A DNA stretch of 64,000 bases, taken from assembly GCA_037968755.1 (NCBI GenBank), contig JBBKWB010000112.1:42887-106886 (forward strand). The letters are read 5' to 3'. The stretch comes from Woeseia sp037968755. GTDB taxonomy: Bacteria; Pseudomonadota; Gammaproteobacteria; Steroidobacterales; Woeseiaceae. Positions 1 through 9,690 of the stretch are shown here, piece by piece. A model generated the notes under the pieces. The model was not told the origin of the DNA and did not search any database. It was given only the letters and a program-made list of their open reading frames with translations. The translations under genes and the position numbers were made by a program. Within the stretch, counting starts at the first letter, position 1. Each line of letters starts with the position of its first letter.

Positions 1-3000
1 CAGCAGGCCGGTGTTGCCACCCACTGCTGCGATATTATTGCTAACGGCATACTCGGTGCCGAAACGTAACAAGTAGTGCGGACCGCCTGCTTTCGGGCCG
101 GTACCGGAAAGTCCCCGACCGCCAAACGGTTGCGAACCCACTATGGCACCTATCATGTTGCGATTGATATAGATATTGCCAGCGCCAGACTGTTTTACAA
201 ATGCCCTGGCGCGCGCACCGATGCGACTGTGCAAGCCCATTGTCAGACCGAAACCGGTGGCATTCACTGCATCAATCGTTTCCTGCAGCTTACGCCGGCG
301 ATACTTGAATACATGCAGCACCGGACCGAATACTTCCTTCTTGAGCTGCGCGATGCTCTCAATCTCGATTGCAACCGGCGCAAAATAGGTACCGGCGGAA
401 GCACTTGCCGGGAGCCGACATTGGCGAATAATCTTGGCATTGGCGCCGAGGCTGTCGAGATGCGCTTGCAAGTTGCAGCGCGCTTCCTCATCGATGGTCG
501 GTCCGACATCCGTTGCGAGATCCGCCGGGTCACCGATGCGAAGCTCCTGCATCGCGCCATCAAGCAGGGATATCACACGTGGCGCAATGTCTTCCTGCAC
601 ACACAGAATCCGCAGTGCGGAACAACGTTGCCCTGCCGCATTAAATGCCGAGGCAATGCAGTCATGCACCACCTGTTCCGGCAAAGCGGAGCTGTCAACA
701 AACATCGCATTCTGGCCACCGGTTTCGGCTATAAACGTCGCGATGGCTCCCTCACGATCCGCCAGTGACTTGTTTATTAGTCGCGCCGTTTCGTTTGAGC
801 CGGTGAAGGCAACGCCAGCAACCCGTGAGTCCGCAACAGCGTAGCCACCCACTGTCGCCCCGTCGCCGGGCAGGAAATGCAACACATCGCCGGGTACGCC
901 GGCCTCATGCAGTAGCTGGACAGCCCGATACGCAACCAACGGAGTCTGCTCCGCAGGCTTCGCGAGCACGGCATTGCCCGCCGCCAGCGCGGCGGACACC
1001 TGGCCGGCGAAAATCGCGAGCGGAAAATTCCAGGGACTGATGCAGACAAAAATACCGCGACCGCGCATTCCCAGCTCATTGCGTTCGCCGGTGGGACCCG
1101 GCAAATCTTTCGGTGCCGCGAAATGCTCACGTGCTTGCTGTGCGTAGTAGCGTAGAAAATCCACGGCTTCACGCAGTTCAGCAATTGAGTCAGGTATTGT
1201 TTTGCCCGCTTCACGTACACAGAGGGCCAGCAACTCTCCGGTATTGCGTTCGAACAAGTCAGCAGCACGCTCCAGTATGTCGGCGCGCGTAGTGGCCGAC
1301 GTTTGATCCCACTTCACTTGCGCCGCACTGGCAAGCTCCAGCGCCCTGGCTACTGCTGGCTGGTCTGCCTGCACGCACTCGCCCACTACGTCGGCGTGAT
1401 TAGCCGGGTTGATTGACGACAGCGCTGTACCATCCAGCAGCTTCCCGCCAACCAATGGTCCTGCCCGCAAGGTGACTGGCGCAGCTTGCATGGCTGCAGC
1501 CAGTGCCGTCGTCACCCGCCGGTCCGCCAGGTTGTGACCGGCAGAATTGCGGCGCTGCTCGCCAAACAGGCGTTCCGGCGATGGAATCTGGGTATGCGGC
1601 TTGAAATCGGTCTTCTGTGCGGTCGTTATTGGATCAGCAATAATGTCGTCAACTGCAACACTTTCATCGACGATGCGATTCACGAATGAGGTGTTCGCCC
1701 CGTTCTCAAGCAGGCGTCGCACAAGGTAAGGCAGCAAATCTTCATGACTGCCGACAGGCGCGTAAACGCGACAGGGCTTATTGAACTTGTCCGGGTCGGT
1801 GACTTCCGCGTAAAGCTCTTCACCCATGCCGTGCAAACGCTGAAACTCGAAGTCGCTGCGCGACCCCGCGAAGTGCATGATGCTGGCGAGCGTATGCGCA
1901 TTGTGCGTCGCGAACTGGGGATACAACTGCGTGCCCGCGTCGAGCATCTGTCGCGCACAGGCCAGGTAAGAAACATCGGTGTAGGCCTTACGAGTGAATA
2001 CCGGGTAGCTCGCGAGGCCTTGTTCCTGACCGCGTTTGATCTCGGTATCCCAGTACGCGCCCTTCACCAGGCGCACCGGTATCCGACGACCGTGCTGTGC
2101 GGCGAGTCCGCTAACAAAGCTAATGACATCCCGCGCACGGCGCTGGTACGCCTGTACAGCCAGACCGAATCCCGCATAGTCGTGCAAGCGACGGTCAGCG
2201 TAGACAGCGGCAAACACGTCCAGCGATAATTCCAGCCGGTCCGCCTCTTCTGCGTCCATGGTCAGCGCAATCCCTGCCGCCCGTGCCTTGAGTGCCAACT
2301 CGCTGAGGATCGGAACCAGCTCTTGCATCACCCGCTCTTGTTGGGTGAATTCGTAACGCGGGTGCAGTGCTGACAGTTTCACTGAAATACTCGGCGCGGC
2401 GAATATATCCTGTCCGTTTGCATTCTCGCCAATCGTAGCGATGGCCGCGCTGTACGCTTCGAAGTAGCGCTCCGCATCGTCTGCAGTGAGCGCCGCTTCA
2501 CCGAGCATGTCGAACGAGTATCGATAACGTTGCAGGTCTTTCTTCGTCGATCGCTTCAACGCTTCTTCGATATTGCGCCCCATGACAAACTGGTGACCCA
2601 TGATGCGCATCGCCTGGCGCATGGCACCGCGAATTACCGGTTCCCCTGCGCCGCTGGCGAGCTTGCCAAGATAGCGCGCCGGATTGCGTTTGGCCTCATC
2701 ATCTACTTTCAGAATTCGGCCTGTCAGCATCAGTCCCCAGGTAGACGCGTTGACGAAAAGTGAATCACTGGCGCCCAGATGATCCTGCCAGCTCGCGGCC
2801 GTGATCTTGTCCGCGATAAGTCGGTCCGCGGTGTCCGCATCCGGTATCCGCAGCAATGCTTCGGCGATGCACATCAACAGCACGCCTTCCTCGGACGACA
2901 AATCGTATTGCTGCAAAAAAGCATCTATGCCGCCATCGTTGGCGGCGTGCCGGCGCACCGCCTCCACCAGCAGGCGCGCCGTGTCCTGGATCAATGCACG

Positions 3001-3126
3001 GGTAGGCTCGCCCGCATCGGCTGCGATCGCGAGTTCGGCAACGAGACTGGCTTCGTCGGCGAGGTAGGACTTGCTAATACCGCCAAGCGGTTCAACCGTT
3101 GCGGAAGGTTGGTCCGTAAACTTCAT
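1..3126 (-). CDS. putA: Bifunctional proline dehydrogenase / L-glutamate gamma-semialdehyde dehydrogenase PutA (3' end outside window)
   Basis: This enzyme oxidises proline to glutamate in two steps: an FAD proline dehydrogenase followed by an NAD-dependent aldehyde dehydrogenase. About 1042 codons are visible, starting at ATG 3126 (MKFTDQPSATVEPLGG), and the frame is still open at the left edge. The PRODH barrel motif RLVKGAYWDTE lies near residue 355. The dehydrogenase half shows ETGGQNA near 803 and the catalytic cysteine in GQRCSALR near 834. There is no N-terminal ribbon-helix-helix DNA-binding domain, so this looks like the shorter enzyme-only type of about 1050 residues rather than the E. 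coli trifunctional form of 1320. The visible end (LRFGTEYAVSNNIAAVGGN) is typical of a PutA dehydrogenase close to its C-terminus, so little is missing. It is transcribed alone and diverges from nothing close by. Confidence 0.96.
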   Translation of the reverse strand, partial: MKFTDQPSATVEPLGGISKSYLADEASLVAELAIAADAGEPTRALIQDTARLLVEAVRRHAANDGGIDAFLQQYDLSSEEGVLLMCIAEALLRIPDADTADRLIADKITAASWQDHLGASDSLFVNASTWGLMLTGRILKVDDEAKRNPARYLGKLASGAGEPVIRGAMRQAMRIMGHQFVMGRNIEEALKRSTKKDLQRYRYSFDMLGEAALTADDAERYFEAYSAAIATIGENANGQDIFAAPSISVKLSALHPRYEFTQQERVMQELVPILSELALKARAAGIALTMDAEEADRLELSLDVFAAVYADRRLHDYAGFGLAVQAYQRRARDVISFVSGLAAQHGRRIPVRLVKGAYWDTEIKRGQEQGLASYPVFTRKAYTDVSYLACARQMLDAGTQLYPQFATHNAHTLASIMHFAGSRSDFEFQRLHGMGEELYAEVTDPDKFNKPCRVYAPVGSHEDLLPYLVRRLLENGANTSFVNRIVDESVAVDDIIADPITTAQKTDFKPHTQIPSPERLFGEQRRNSAGHNLADRRVTTALAAAMQAAPVTLRAGPLVGGKLLDGTALSSINPANHADVVGECVQADQPAVARALELASAAQVKWDQTSATTRADILERAADLFERNTGELLALCVREAGKTIPDSIAELREAVDFLRYYAQQAREHFAAPKDLPGPTGERNELGMRGRGIFVCISPWNFPLAIFAGQVSAALAAGNAVLAKPAEQTPLVAYRAVQLLHEAGVPGDVLHFLPGDGATVGGYAVADSRVAGVAFTGSNETARLINKSLADREGAIATFIAETGGQNAMFVDSSALPEQVVHDCIASAFNAAGQRCSALRILCVQEDIAPRVISLLDGAMQELRIGDPADLATDVGPTIDEEARCNLQAHLDSLGANAKIIRQCRLPASASAGTYFAPVAIEIESIAQLKKEVFGPVLHVFKYRRRKLQETIDAVNATGFGLTMGLHSRIGARARAFVKQSGAGNIYINRNMIGAIVGSQPFGGRGLSGTGPKAGGPHYLLRFGTEYAVSNNIAAVGGNTGLL

Positions 3127-3245
3127 GTGAGCTTACCCTGCAGCAGCGTGACCCGACAGCTGGCTTGAAGAAGAGGAAAGTGATGGCGCCGAGTGTAGCC
3201 GTTCGCTCCCGGGCTTTAAAGATATCGCCGGAAACGATAAAGCGC

Positions 3246-3638
3246 TCAACTGCCGCGATTGCGCAGCCTTAACAGCCGTCGAGTGTGCTTGTCCGGGCGC
3301 CCTTCTGTTCGCGGCATTTGCCTGCGGTCGCTGCTGAGTTGCCTCTTCAGCGCTTCGCGTCGCTCGACTGACTCAGGCGTCTCCGAATAACATCGCCGGG
3401 CCTCACTGGCGGGACCGCGCCTCGGCGGCACCGCCAGGACAGCAAGTTCGTAAGGCAACTGCTCGCGCACGATATCAATACGATCGCCGGGCGCGACCCG
3501 TTGTCCTGGGCTTGCCCGTTCGCCGTTAATCCGCACGTGCCCGCCTGACACTGCCTGTCCGGCCAGGGTGCGGGTCTTGTAGAACCGGGCAAACCACAGC
3601 CAGCGGTCGATTCGCAATGCGGTATTGGCGTCGGGCAC
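3246..3638 (-). CDS. hslR: Heat shock protein 15-like S4-domain RNA-binding protein
   Basis: This is a 130-residue protein with an S4 RNA-binding domain from about residue 8 to 70 (LRIDRWLWFARFYKTRTLA, then GGHVRINGERASPGQRV), followed by a basic Arg/Lys-rich tail. That layout and length match Hsp15, which in E. coli binds free 50S subunits carrying a nascent peptidyl-tRNA and helps recycle stalled ribosomes. The gene starts 70 bp from kbl and is divergent from it, so the two probably share a promoter region. The identification rests on family resemblance and length. A generic S4-domain protein is the alternative. Confidence 0.9.
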   Translation of the reverse strand: MPDANTALRIDRWLWFARFYKTRTLAGQAVSGGHVRINGERASPGQRVAPGDRIDIVREQLPYELAVLAVPPRRGPASEARRCYSETPESVERREALKRQLSSDRRQMPRTEGRPDKHTRRLLRLRNRGS

Positions 3639-3668
3639 GGATTGCTACTCTTTCGTATCGGGGGGTGC

Positions 3669-3677
3669 TGATATACT
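3669..3677 (+). promoter_or_regulatory. Probable extended -10 promoter for kbl-tdh
   Basis: The stretch TGATATACT has an extended -10 (TG, one base, then TATACT at 3672-3677) and sits 30 bases upstream of the kbl start codon, leaving a leader of roughly 24 bases. No good -35 box is found at 16-18 bp spacing, which is normal for extended -10 promoters. Read from sequence only. Confidence 0.45.
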
Positions 3678-3707
3678 TTGCGGCCATTCAGTGCAGAGAG
3701 CAATCCC

Positions 3708-4907
3708 GTGGCAGCATCGATTTTTAGCCAACTTGCAGCGCAAACCGAAGCCCTCAAAGACGAAGGCCTGTTTAAGCGGGAGCGGCTCATTGCCGGGCCG
3801 CAGCAGGCAGACATCACCGTCACCGGCAGCAACGGCAACAAGCAGGTCATCAATCTGTGCGCCAACAACTATCTCGGCCTTGCGAATCATCCTGACATCA
3901 TCAAGGCAGCGCACAAGGCACTCGATGAATTTGGCTACGGCATGGCCTCGGTACGCTTTATCTGTGGCACCCAGACGATTCACAAGGAGCTGGAGCGGAG
4001 AATCAGCGAATACCTTGGCACCGAAGATACTATTTTGTATCCATCCTGTTTCGATGCGAATGGCGGCCTGTTCGAAACGATACTGGAAAGTCCGGATGCC
4101 GTTATCAGCGATGCGCTGAATCACGCCAGCATTATCGACGGCGTGCGGCTGAGTAAAGCGCAACGATTTCGCTACAAGAATAACGACATGAACGACCTGG
4201 AGCAGCAACTCAAGGACGCCGCGTCCTGCCGCCACCGGCTAATCGTCACGGACGGTGTATTTTCCATGGATGGCACAATCGCCAACCTTGGCGACCTTTG
4301 TGATCTTGCCGATCGTTATGACGCGATCACCATGATCGACGATTGCCACGCCACCGGCTTCCTGGGAGCAACAGGTCGAGGTACTCACGAGCACTGCGAT
4401 GTCATGGGTCGTATCGATATCATCACCGGCACCCTGGGCAAGGCACTTGGCGGCGCATCCGGCGGCTACACATCCGGTCGCAAGGAAATCATTGGCTGGC
4501 TGCGGCAACGTTCCCGCCCTTATTTGTTTTCGAATTCGGTTGCGCCGGCCATCGCGGCTACCTCGATCGCGGTACTGGATTTACTGCAAAAGAATGACAA
4601 TCTCCGCAGCCGGCTGCGCGATAACGCAACGTACTTCCGCCGGGAAATGACCGCATTGGGCTTCGAGTTGAAGCCCGGCGAGCACCCGATTATTCCAGTC
4701 ATGCTGGGCGACGCGAAACTCGCGTCGAGCATGGCCGACCGCTTGCTGGATCATGGCATCTATGTGATTGGCTTCTCCTTCCCGGTCGTGCCGAAGGGAC
4801 AGGCACGGATACGTACGCAAATGTCCGCGGGGCTGGAACGCGCGCATCTTGAAAAAGCAGTTGCCGCGTTTGCCACTGTCGGCCGCGAACTGGGCGTAAT
4901 TAATTAG
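3708..4907 (+). CDS. kbl: Glycine C-acetyltransferase (2-amino-3-ketobutyrate CoA ligase)
   Basis: This PLP enzyme cleaves 2-amino-3-oxobutyrate with CoA into glycine and acetyl-CoA, the second step of threonine catabolism after Tdh. The GTG at 3708 is chosen as start because the product (VAASIFSQLAAQTEALKDEG) then aligns with the family N-terminus and gives 399 residues, against 398 in E. coli. The frame also opens at TTG 3678, but that start overlaps the -10 box. The alpha-oxoamine synthase hallmarks are present: NNYLGLANHP, FCDANGG-like SCFDANGGLFE, MIDDCHATGFLG, and the PLP lysine in TLGKALGGASGGY. It lies 10 bp before tdh in the same direction. Confidence 0.97.
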   Translation: MAASIFSQLAAQTEALKDEGLFKRERLIAGPQQADITVTGSNGNKQVINLCANNYLGLANHPDIIKAAHKALDEFGYGMASVRFICGTQTIHKELERRISEYLGTEDTILYPSCFDANGGLFETILESPDAVISDALNHASIIDGVRLSKAQRFRYKNNDMNDLEQQLKDAASCRHRLIVTDGVFSMDGTIANLGDLCDLADRYDAITMIDDCHATGFLGATGRGTHEHCDVMGRIDIITGTLGKALGGASGGYTSGRKEIIGWLRQRSRPYLFSNSVAPAIAATSIAVLDLLQKNDNLRSRLRDNATYFRREMTALGFELKPGEHPIIPVMLGDAKLASSMADRLLDHGIYVIGFSFPVVPKGQARIRTQMSAGLERAHLEKAVAAFATVGRELGVIN

Positions 4908-4917
4908 GAAATCGGGA

Positions 4918-5946
4918 ATGAAAGCACTGGTAAAAGCGAAAGCCGAGCGAGGCATCTGGATGGAAGACATCGAGAAGCCGTCGCCCGGGCACAACGACGT
5001 ACTGATCGAGGTCAAGCGCACGGCGATATGCGGCACCGACATACACATTTTTAAATGGGACGATTGGGCGCGTAAAACGATTCCTGTGCCGCTTGCGGTT
5101 GGCCATGAGTTTTACGGCAAGATTGTCGACTTCGGCAGCGAGGTCGTCGGCTTCGAAGTAGGCGACCGGGTCTCAGCCGAGGGGCACATCACTTGCGGTG
5201 TGTGCAGAAACTGCCGCGCAGGTCGACGTCATCTATGCATGAATACTCAAGGCGTGGGTGTGAATCGGCCGGGAGCGTTTGCGGAATACATTTCGGTACC
5301 GGCATTCAATGTATTCAAGCTACCGGACGCGGTTACAGACGAGATGGCATCTATCCTGGACCCGTTCGGCAATGCAACACACACCGCGTTGTCATTCGAC
5401 CTGGTCGGCGAAGATGTGTTGATCACCGGTGCCGGGCCAATCGGCATCATGGCCGTTGCCATCGCTCGTTTTGCCGGGGCGCGGCATGTCGTTATCACCG
5501 ACGTCAACGACTACCGACTATCGCTGGCCACGAAGCTTGGCGCAACGCGTGCTTTGAATGTCAGCCGGGATTCCCTGGACGACACCATGAAAGAACTGGG
5601 CATGACCGAAGGTTTTGATATCGGCATGGAAATGTCCGGTAACCCGCGCGCCTTCACCGACCTGCTGCGTACTATGCACCACGGCGGCAAGGTCGCGCTG
5701 CTAGGCATCCCGCCGGAGCAGACAGCGATTGACTGGAATCAGGTCATCTTCAAAGGACTGGTACTGAAAGGAATATACGGACGCGAAATGTTTGAGACCT
5801 GGTACAAGATGTCCAGCATGTTGCAGAGCGGCCTGGACATCAGCCCGATTATTACGCACCGCTTTGCCGTCGATGATTTCCAGGAGGCGTTTGAACTAAT
5901 GGAATCAGGCCAGTCCGGCAAGATCATTCTCGACTGGGCATCCTGA
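4918..5946 (+). CDS. tdh: L-threonine 3-dehydrogenase
   Basis: This zinc-dependent medium-chain dehydrogenase oxidises threonine to 2-amino-3-oxobutyrate, which Kbl then cleaves. The product has 342 residues, close to the 341 of E. coli. Visible features are the catalytic zinc cysteine in AICGTDIHIFKWDDWA, GHEFYGKI, the structural zinc cluster CGVCRNCRAGRRHLC, and the nucleotide-binding GAGPIGIMA. The ATG follows an AGGAAATCGGGA ribosome site. It forms an operon with kbl, and the GNAT gene follows after 7 bp. Confidence 0.98.
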   Translation: MKALVKAKAERGIWMEDIEKPSPGHNDVLIEVKRTAICGTDIHIFKWDDWARKTIPVPLAVGHEFYGKIVDFGSEVVGFEVGDRVSAEGHITCGVCRNCRAGRRHLCMNTQGVGVNRPGAFAEYISVPAFNVFKLPDAVTDEMASILDPFGNATHTALSFDLVGEDVLITGAGPIGIMAVAIARFAGARHVVITDVNDYRLSLATKLGATRALNVSRDSLDDTMKELGMTEGFDIGMEMSGNPRAFTDLLRTMHHGGKVALLGIPPEQTAIDWNQVIFKGLVLKGIYGREMFETWYKMSSMLQSGLDISPIITHRFAVDDFQEAFELMESGQSGKIILDWAS

Positions 5947-5953
5947 GCAAGTA

Positions 5954-6520
5954 GTGAGCCAGCCTATCGAATTGCCAACGGTGAATACCGAGCGACTGTT
6001 GTTGCGCGCGTTTAGCGTCAATGACGGGGAGGCAGTGCGACAACTTGCCGGTGATCGACGAATAGCGGATACCACCCTGAATGTGCCACACCCCTACGAA
6101 CCCGGGATGGCTGAACAATGGATAGCGACTCATGAGTCACTGCGCGCTACGGGCGAACTGGCGGTTTTCGCACTCGCCTTACGCGAGTCGTTGACGCTAA
6201 TCGGCGCGATGAGCCTGCAGATTAACAGCCGTTGCTCACACGCTAATCTGGGTTACTGGATAGGGCACGAATACTGGAACAAAGGTTATTGCACGGAAGC
6301 TGCCGAAGCCGTGCTGACATACGGCTTCACAGACCTTGGCCTGAATCGAATTCATGCAAGCCACCTCGCGCGCAATCCGGCATCTGGAAAAGTCATGCAG
6401 AAGATCGGCATGCAGCACGAAGGAGTGCAACGCGAGCACACCCGCAAATGGGATCGCTACGAGGATCTGGTGATCTACGGCCTGCTCAAGCGAGAAAGGC
6501 AGTCTCGCCAGGAAGGCTGA
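5954..6520 (+). CDS. GNAT-family N-acetyltransferase (RimJ/RimL-like)
   Basis: The product has 188 residues. It opens with the typical TERLLLRAF strand, has LGYWIGHEYWNKGYCTEAAE matching the acetyl-CoA binding motif A of RimJ/RimL-type enzymes, and continues with LGLNRIHASHLARNPASGKVMQKIGM, the usual motif B. This fold transfers acetyl groups to N-terminal or small-molecule amines; the substrate cannot be read from the sequence. It starts at GTG only 7 bp after tdh and is probably co-transcribed, but family members are often neighbours without any pathway link. Confidence 0.88.
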   Translation: MSQPIELPTVNTERLLLRAFSVNDGEAVRQLAGDRRIADTTLNVPHPYEPGMAEQWIATHESLRATGELAVFALALRESLTLIGAMSLQINSRCSHANLGYWIGHEYWNKGYCTEAAEAVLTYGFTDLGLNRIHASHLARNPASGKVMQKIGMQHEGVQREHTRKWDRYEDLVIYGLLKRERQSRQEG

Positions 6521-6532
6521 CGGTCGCTGTCC

Positions 6533-8386
6533 CTACTCAACTCCGCAGAAGCAATACGAGTAGACGCCGCGAGGATCGTTGAAGCGCGCGAACGGTCGTA
6601 GTGCCGCCTCCACAACACCAGCAACTCGCTGCAGCGCCGTCGGCTTACGACCGTAGGAAACAAAATCCAGGCCGAGCGCCTTCGCGCCGCCGAATAGCTG
6701 CAACGCGAACAACTCACCTGCACTCAATTCCGGCTCGATATACTGCAAGCTGTACTCGCCCTCACCTAGACCGGCCAAATCCGCAGCCGTTGCCACGGCG
6801 TCAGCGAACTCGCCGATCTGGTCGATAAGGCCGTTATCGAGCGCGTCTCTCCCGGTCCATACCTGGCCCTGCGCAATCCGGTCCACTGCCTCAATCGTCA
6901 TGCCACGGTGGTCAGCCACCTTGCTGATGAACTCCGCATAGTTTTCGTCAATCAACGCCTGAATCAGACGTTGTGATTCTGCGGTCATCGCGCGGTCAGC
7001 ACGCAATACGCCAGCCATTGAAGTGGTTCCCACGCCGTCGGTATAAATGCCGAGTGCCGCAAGTGACCGTTCGAAGGTTGGGTACATACCGAATACACCG
7101 ATCGAACCGGTAATCGTCGCTTCACTGGCAACGATCTGGTCCGCCGGCATGGATATCCAGTAGCCACCGGACGCTGCAACACTGCCCATCGAGGCTACAA
7201 CCGGTTTGCCCGCGTCACGCAACGCGAGCACTTCGTGACGAATAATTTCGGATGCGAACGCGCTGCCACCGGGGCTGTCCACACGCAATACCACAGCCTT
7301 AATGCTGTCATCCTGGCGCGCCTTGGCTAATAGCTCGGCGGTCGATTCACCACCGATCGTCCCCGGCGGCTGATAGCCGTCGAGTATGTCGCCGGACGCC
7401 ACTACCACGGCGATCTGGCTGTCGCCCGTAAGCGAGCCATCCAGCAGGCGCATTTGCGCGACGTAATCGTGCATCACCGCGGCCCGATAACCCGCCGGAT
7501 CTTCCTTGTCGCGACCGGCAAAACTTGCGATTCGATCACGGAGTTGCTGGCGCGTCATAAGGTCATCGACCAGGCCAAACTTGACCGCAACACCCGCTGC
7601 ACTGATATCCGCTTCTTCCATGTGCCGCACGAATTCAGTACTCAGCTCATCGATTTTCTCGATCGAAACACCGCGGGCATTGCTGACGCCTTCCTTGTAG
7701 ATACTCCATAGCTGCTCAAGTATTCGACTCATTGAGCTGCGATCTTCATCCGACATGTCGTTGCGGGTATACGGCTCAACGAAAGACTTGTGGGAACCCG
7801 CACGAAACACGTTCCAGTCAATCTTTAATTTATCGATCGCATCTTTAAAGTAATTCCGATAAACGCCAAAGCCTTCCAGGAACAGCATGCCTTCCGGATG
7901 CAAATACACTTCGTCCGCATGCGCTGCCAGGTAATAGGCAGACTGGCTGAAGAAATCGGCGTGAGCTATCACCGGCTTGCCAGACTCTTTAAAACGAGCA
8001 AGCGCATCCGCAATACGGCGGAGCTTGCTCAGGCCAGCGCCGCCCAGGCCACCGAGATCGAGCACTACAGCCTTGATCCTGGTGTCTTCTTTGGCGTAAT
8101 CCAGCGCGGCGACAACATCGCGAACCAGCACCTGGGGTCGCGCATCATCCATCAGCTCAGCGATAGCACGGTCGTAAGGGTCACCATCGAGTTGCTCAAC
8201 GAGATCACCCTGCAAAGGAATTAACAGAGCCGCCTGAGCCGGCAAATTCGGCGCACTCGACGATAGAGCCGCGATAATGATGGCGAACACAAACAGTAAT
8301 ACGAGCAAGTGCAGGACCTTGCGAAGCCCGTCAATGGCACGCCACAGCGTCAAGAATGCCCGCACCAGAATATTTCGTTCAGCCAC
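6533..8386 (-). CDS. sppA: Signal peptide peptidase SppA, 67K type
   Basis: This is a membrane-anchored serine protease that degrades cleaved signal peptides. The double-length 67K form (617 residues) is present. An N-terminal anchor (VLHLLVLLFVFAIIIAAL) is followed by two tandem SppA/ClpP-like domains. The general-base lysine is in GSHKSFVEPYTRNDMS near residue 200 and the nucleophilic serine in SVAASGGYW near 404, so the Ser/Lys dyad looks intact. The frame is open to TTG 8413, but the GTG at 8386 is preferred because AAGGAG lies 6 bases before it. It sits directly downstream of the TRAP genes on the same strand, and its 3' end faces the GNAT gene with a 12-bp gap. Confidence 0.95.
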   Translation of the reverse strand: MAERNILVRAFLTLWRAIDGLRKVLHLLVLLFVFAIIIAALSSSAPNLPAQAALLIPLQGDLVEQLDGDPYDRAIAELMDDARPQVLVRDVVAALDYAKEDTRIKAVVLDLGGLGGAGLSKLRRIADALARFKESGKPVIAHADFFSQSAYYLAAHADEVYLHPEGMLFLEGFGVYRNYFKDAIDKLKIDWNVFRAGSHKSFVEPYTRNDMSDEDRSSMSRILEQLWSIYKEGVSNARGVSIEKIDELSTEFVRHMEEADISAAGVAVKFGLVDDLMTRQQLRDRIASFAGRDKEDPAGYRAAVMHDYVAQMRLLDGSLTGDSQIAVVVASGDILDGYQPPGTIGGESTAELLAKARQDDSIKAVVLRVDSPGGSAFASEIIRHEVLALRDAGKPVVASMGSVAASGGYWISMPADQIVASEATITGSIGVFGMYPTFERSLAALGIYTDGVGTTSMAGVLRADRAMTAESQRLIQALIDENYAEFISKVADHRGMTIEAVDRIAQGQVWTGRDALDNGLIDQIGEFADAVATAADLAGLGEGEYSLQYIEPELSAGELFALQLFGGAKALGLDFVSYGRKPTALQRVAGVVEAALRPFARFNDPRGVYSYCFCGVE

Positions 8387-8436
8387 TGCAAACTCCTTGG
8401 AATGACTTGCCAACAGCGCGTCTACCTGCCCAGGTA

Positions 8437-9690
8437 CTACAACAGCAAGAGGGACAGATCAGACCAGAATGTGATGATCAACACCGACAGCATCAGAATG
8501 ACGAGAAACGGAAATGTCGCGGCGTAAACCGTCATGATCGGTTTCTCAAACCGGTAGCTGGCGATGAATAAATTCAAGCCGACCGGTGGCGTGAGATAAC
8601 CGAGCTGCATTGCCGCCAGGAAGACGATGCCGAGGTGAACCTCGTTGATACCGTATTGCGCCGCGATCGGCAAGATCAAGGGCACGACCAGGACAATTGC
8701 AGAAAAAATATCCAGAATTGCACCCAGGATCAGCAGAAATACAAGCAACAGTGCAAGGAAACTTACCGGGCTCGAAACCAGCTCGGCGACGTAGGCCAGC
8801 AGCTTCTGCGGTACGCCAGCATCGATCATGTAATTCGTCGATGCCAGTGAAACGCCGAGAATAATCAGAATGCCACCGACCAGTAGCATCGATTCGCGCA
8901 TGACTTCGGGCAGCTTACGAAGTGAAATTTCGCGGAGGATAAATACTTCGACCACCAGCACGTAAAGAGCCGTAATGGCTGCTGCTTCGGAGACGGCAAA
9001 GTAACCTGAGTATATTCCGCCCAATACTACGAGCGGTAATGGCAGCTCCCATTTTGATTCCCAAAGCGCAGCACCCACTTCTTTCATCGAAAAAGATTTG
9101 AGCGGCTTACGGTTGTGCCGATTAATCCAGAGGCTATAACCCGAAAGCATGAGCAACATCAGCAGGCCGGGCAAAACGCCGGCCCGAAACAGGTCGTCAA
9201 TGGACACTTCCGCAACGATGCCGTAGAGAATCAATGGCAGCGATGGTGCAAACAGCAAGCCGAGACTGCCTGATGTGGTTACGAGACCGAGGTTAAAATT
9301 ATCCGGATAGCCATCTTGTTTCAGTGCCGGGTAAAGAATGGCCCCGAGCGCAATAATCGTGACTCCGGATGCGCCGGTGAAGGCAGTGAAAAACGCACAG
9401 GCGGCAAGGGATACCAAAGCCAGGCCACCGGGCATCCAGCCCAGAATGGCGCCCGTCAGACGAACCAGGCGGCGCGGCGCGTTGCTCTCACTGAGCAGGT
9501 AGCCCGCGAAAGTGAACAAGGGAATCGCTGATAGAAATGGCATGCTGGCAAGGCCCAGCACCTCTACCGCGATCGCCATCAGGTCGATACCTTCGCGGTA
9601 GTAACCGAGCATTGCACTGCCCGCAATCACTACGAACAATGGCGCACCGATGACAGCCAGTACAACGAGGAGCGCGCTCAGTACCATCAC
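8437..9690 (-). CDS. TRAP transporter large permease (DctM family)
   Basis: This 417-residue, strongly hydrophobic protein has about 12 membrane segments and the DctM signatures AACAFFTAFTGASGVTIIALG and LGIVFLAAMQLGYLTPPVGLNLF. It is the ion-coupled transport subunit of a tripartite ATP-independent periplasmic (TRAP) system. It overlaps the small permease gene by 4 bp, which implies translational coupling. Together with DctQ, DctP and the TatT-type lipoprotein it completes the transporter. The substrate is unknown; organic acids are typical for the family. Confidence 0.95.
   Translation of the reverse strand: MMVLSALLVVLAVIGAPLFVVIAGSAMLGYYREGIDLMAIAVEVLGLASMPFLSAIPLFTFAGYLLSESNAPRRLVRLTGAILGWMPGGLALVSLAACAFFTAFTGASGVTIIALGAILYPALKQDGYPDNFNLGLVTTSGSLGLLFAPSLPLILYGIVAEVSIDDLFRAGVLPGLLMLLMLSGYSLWINRHNRKPLKSFSMKEVGAALWESKWELPLPLVVLGGIYSGYFAVSEAAAITALYVLVVEVFILREISLRKLPEVMRESMLLVGGILIILGVSLASTNYMIDAGVPQKLLAYVAELVSSPVSFLALLLVFLLILGAILDIFSAIVLVVPLILPIAAQYGINEVHLGIVFLAAMQLGYLTPPVGLNLFIASYRFEKPIMTVYAATFPFLVILMLSVLIITFWSDLSLLLL

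Noticed and set aside
3639..3707. Riboswitch or threonine-type attenuator before kbl-tdh
   Set aside because: The leader is only about 24 bases after the probable start and contains no aptamer-like fold or leader peptide.
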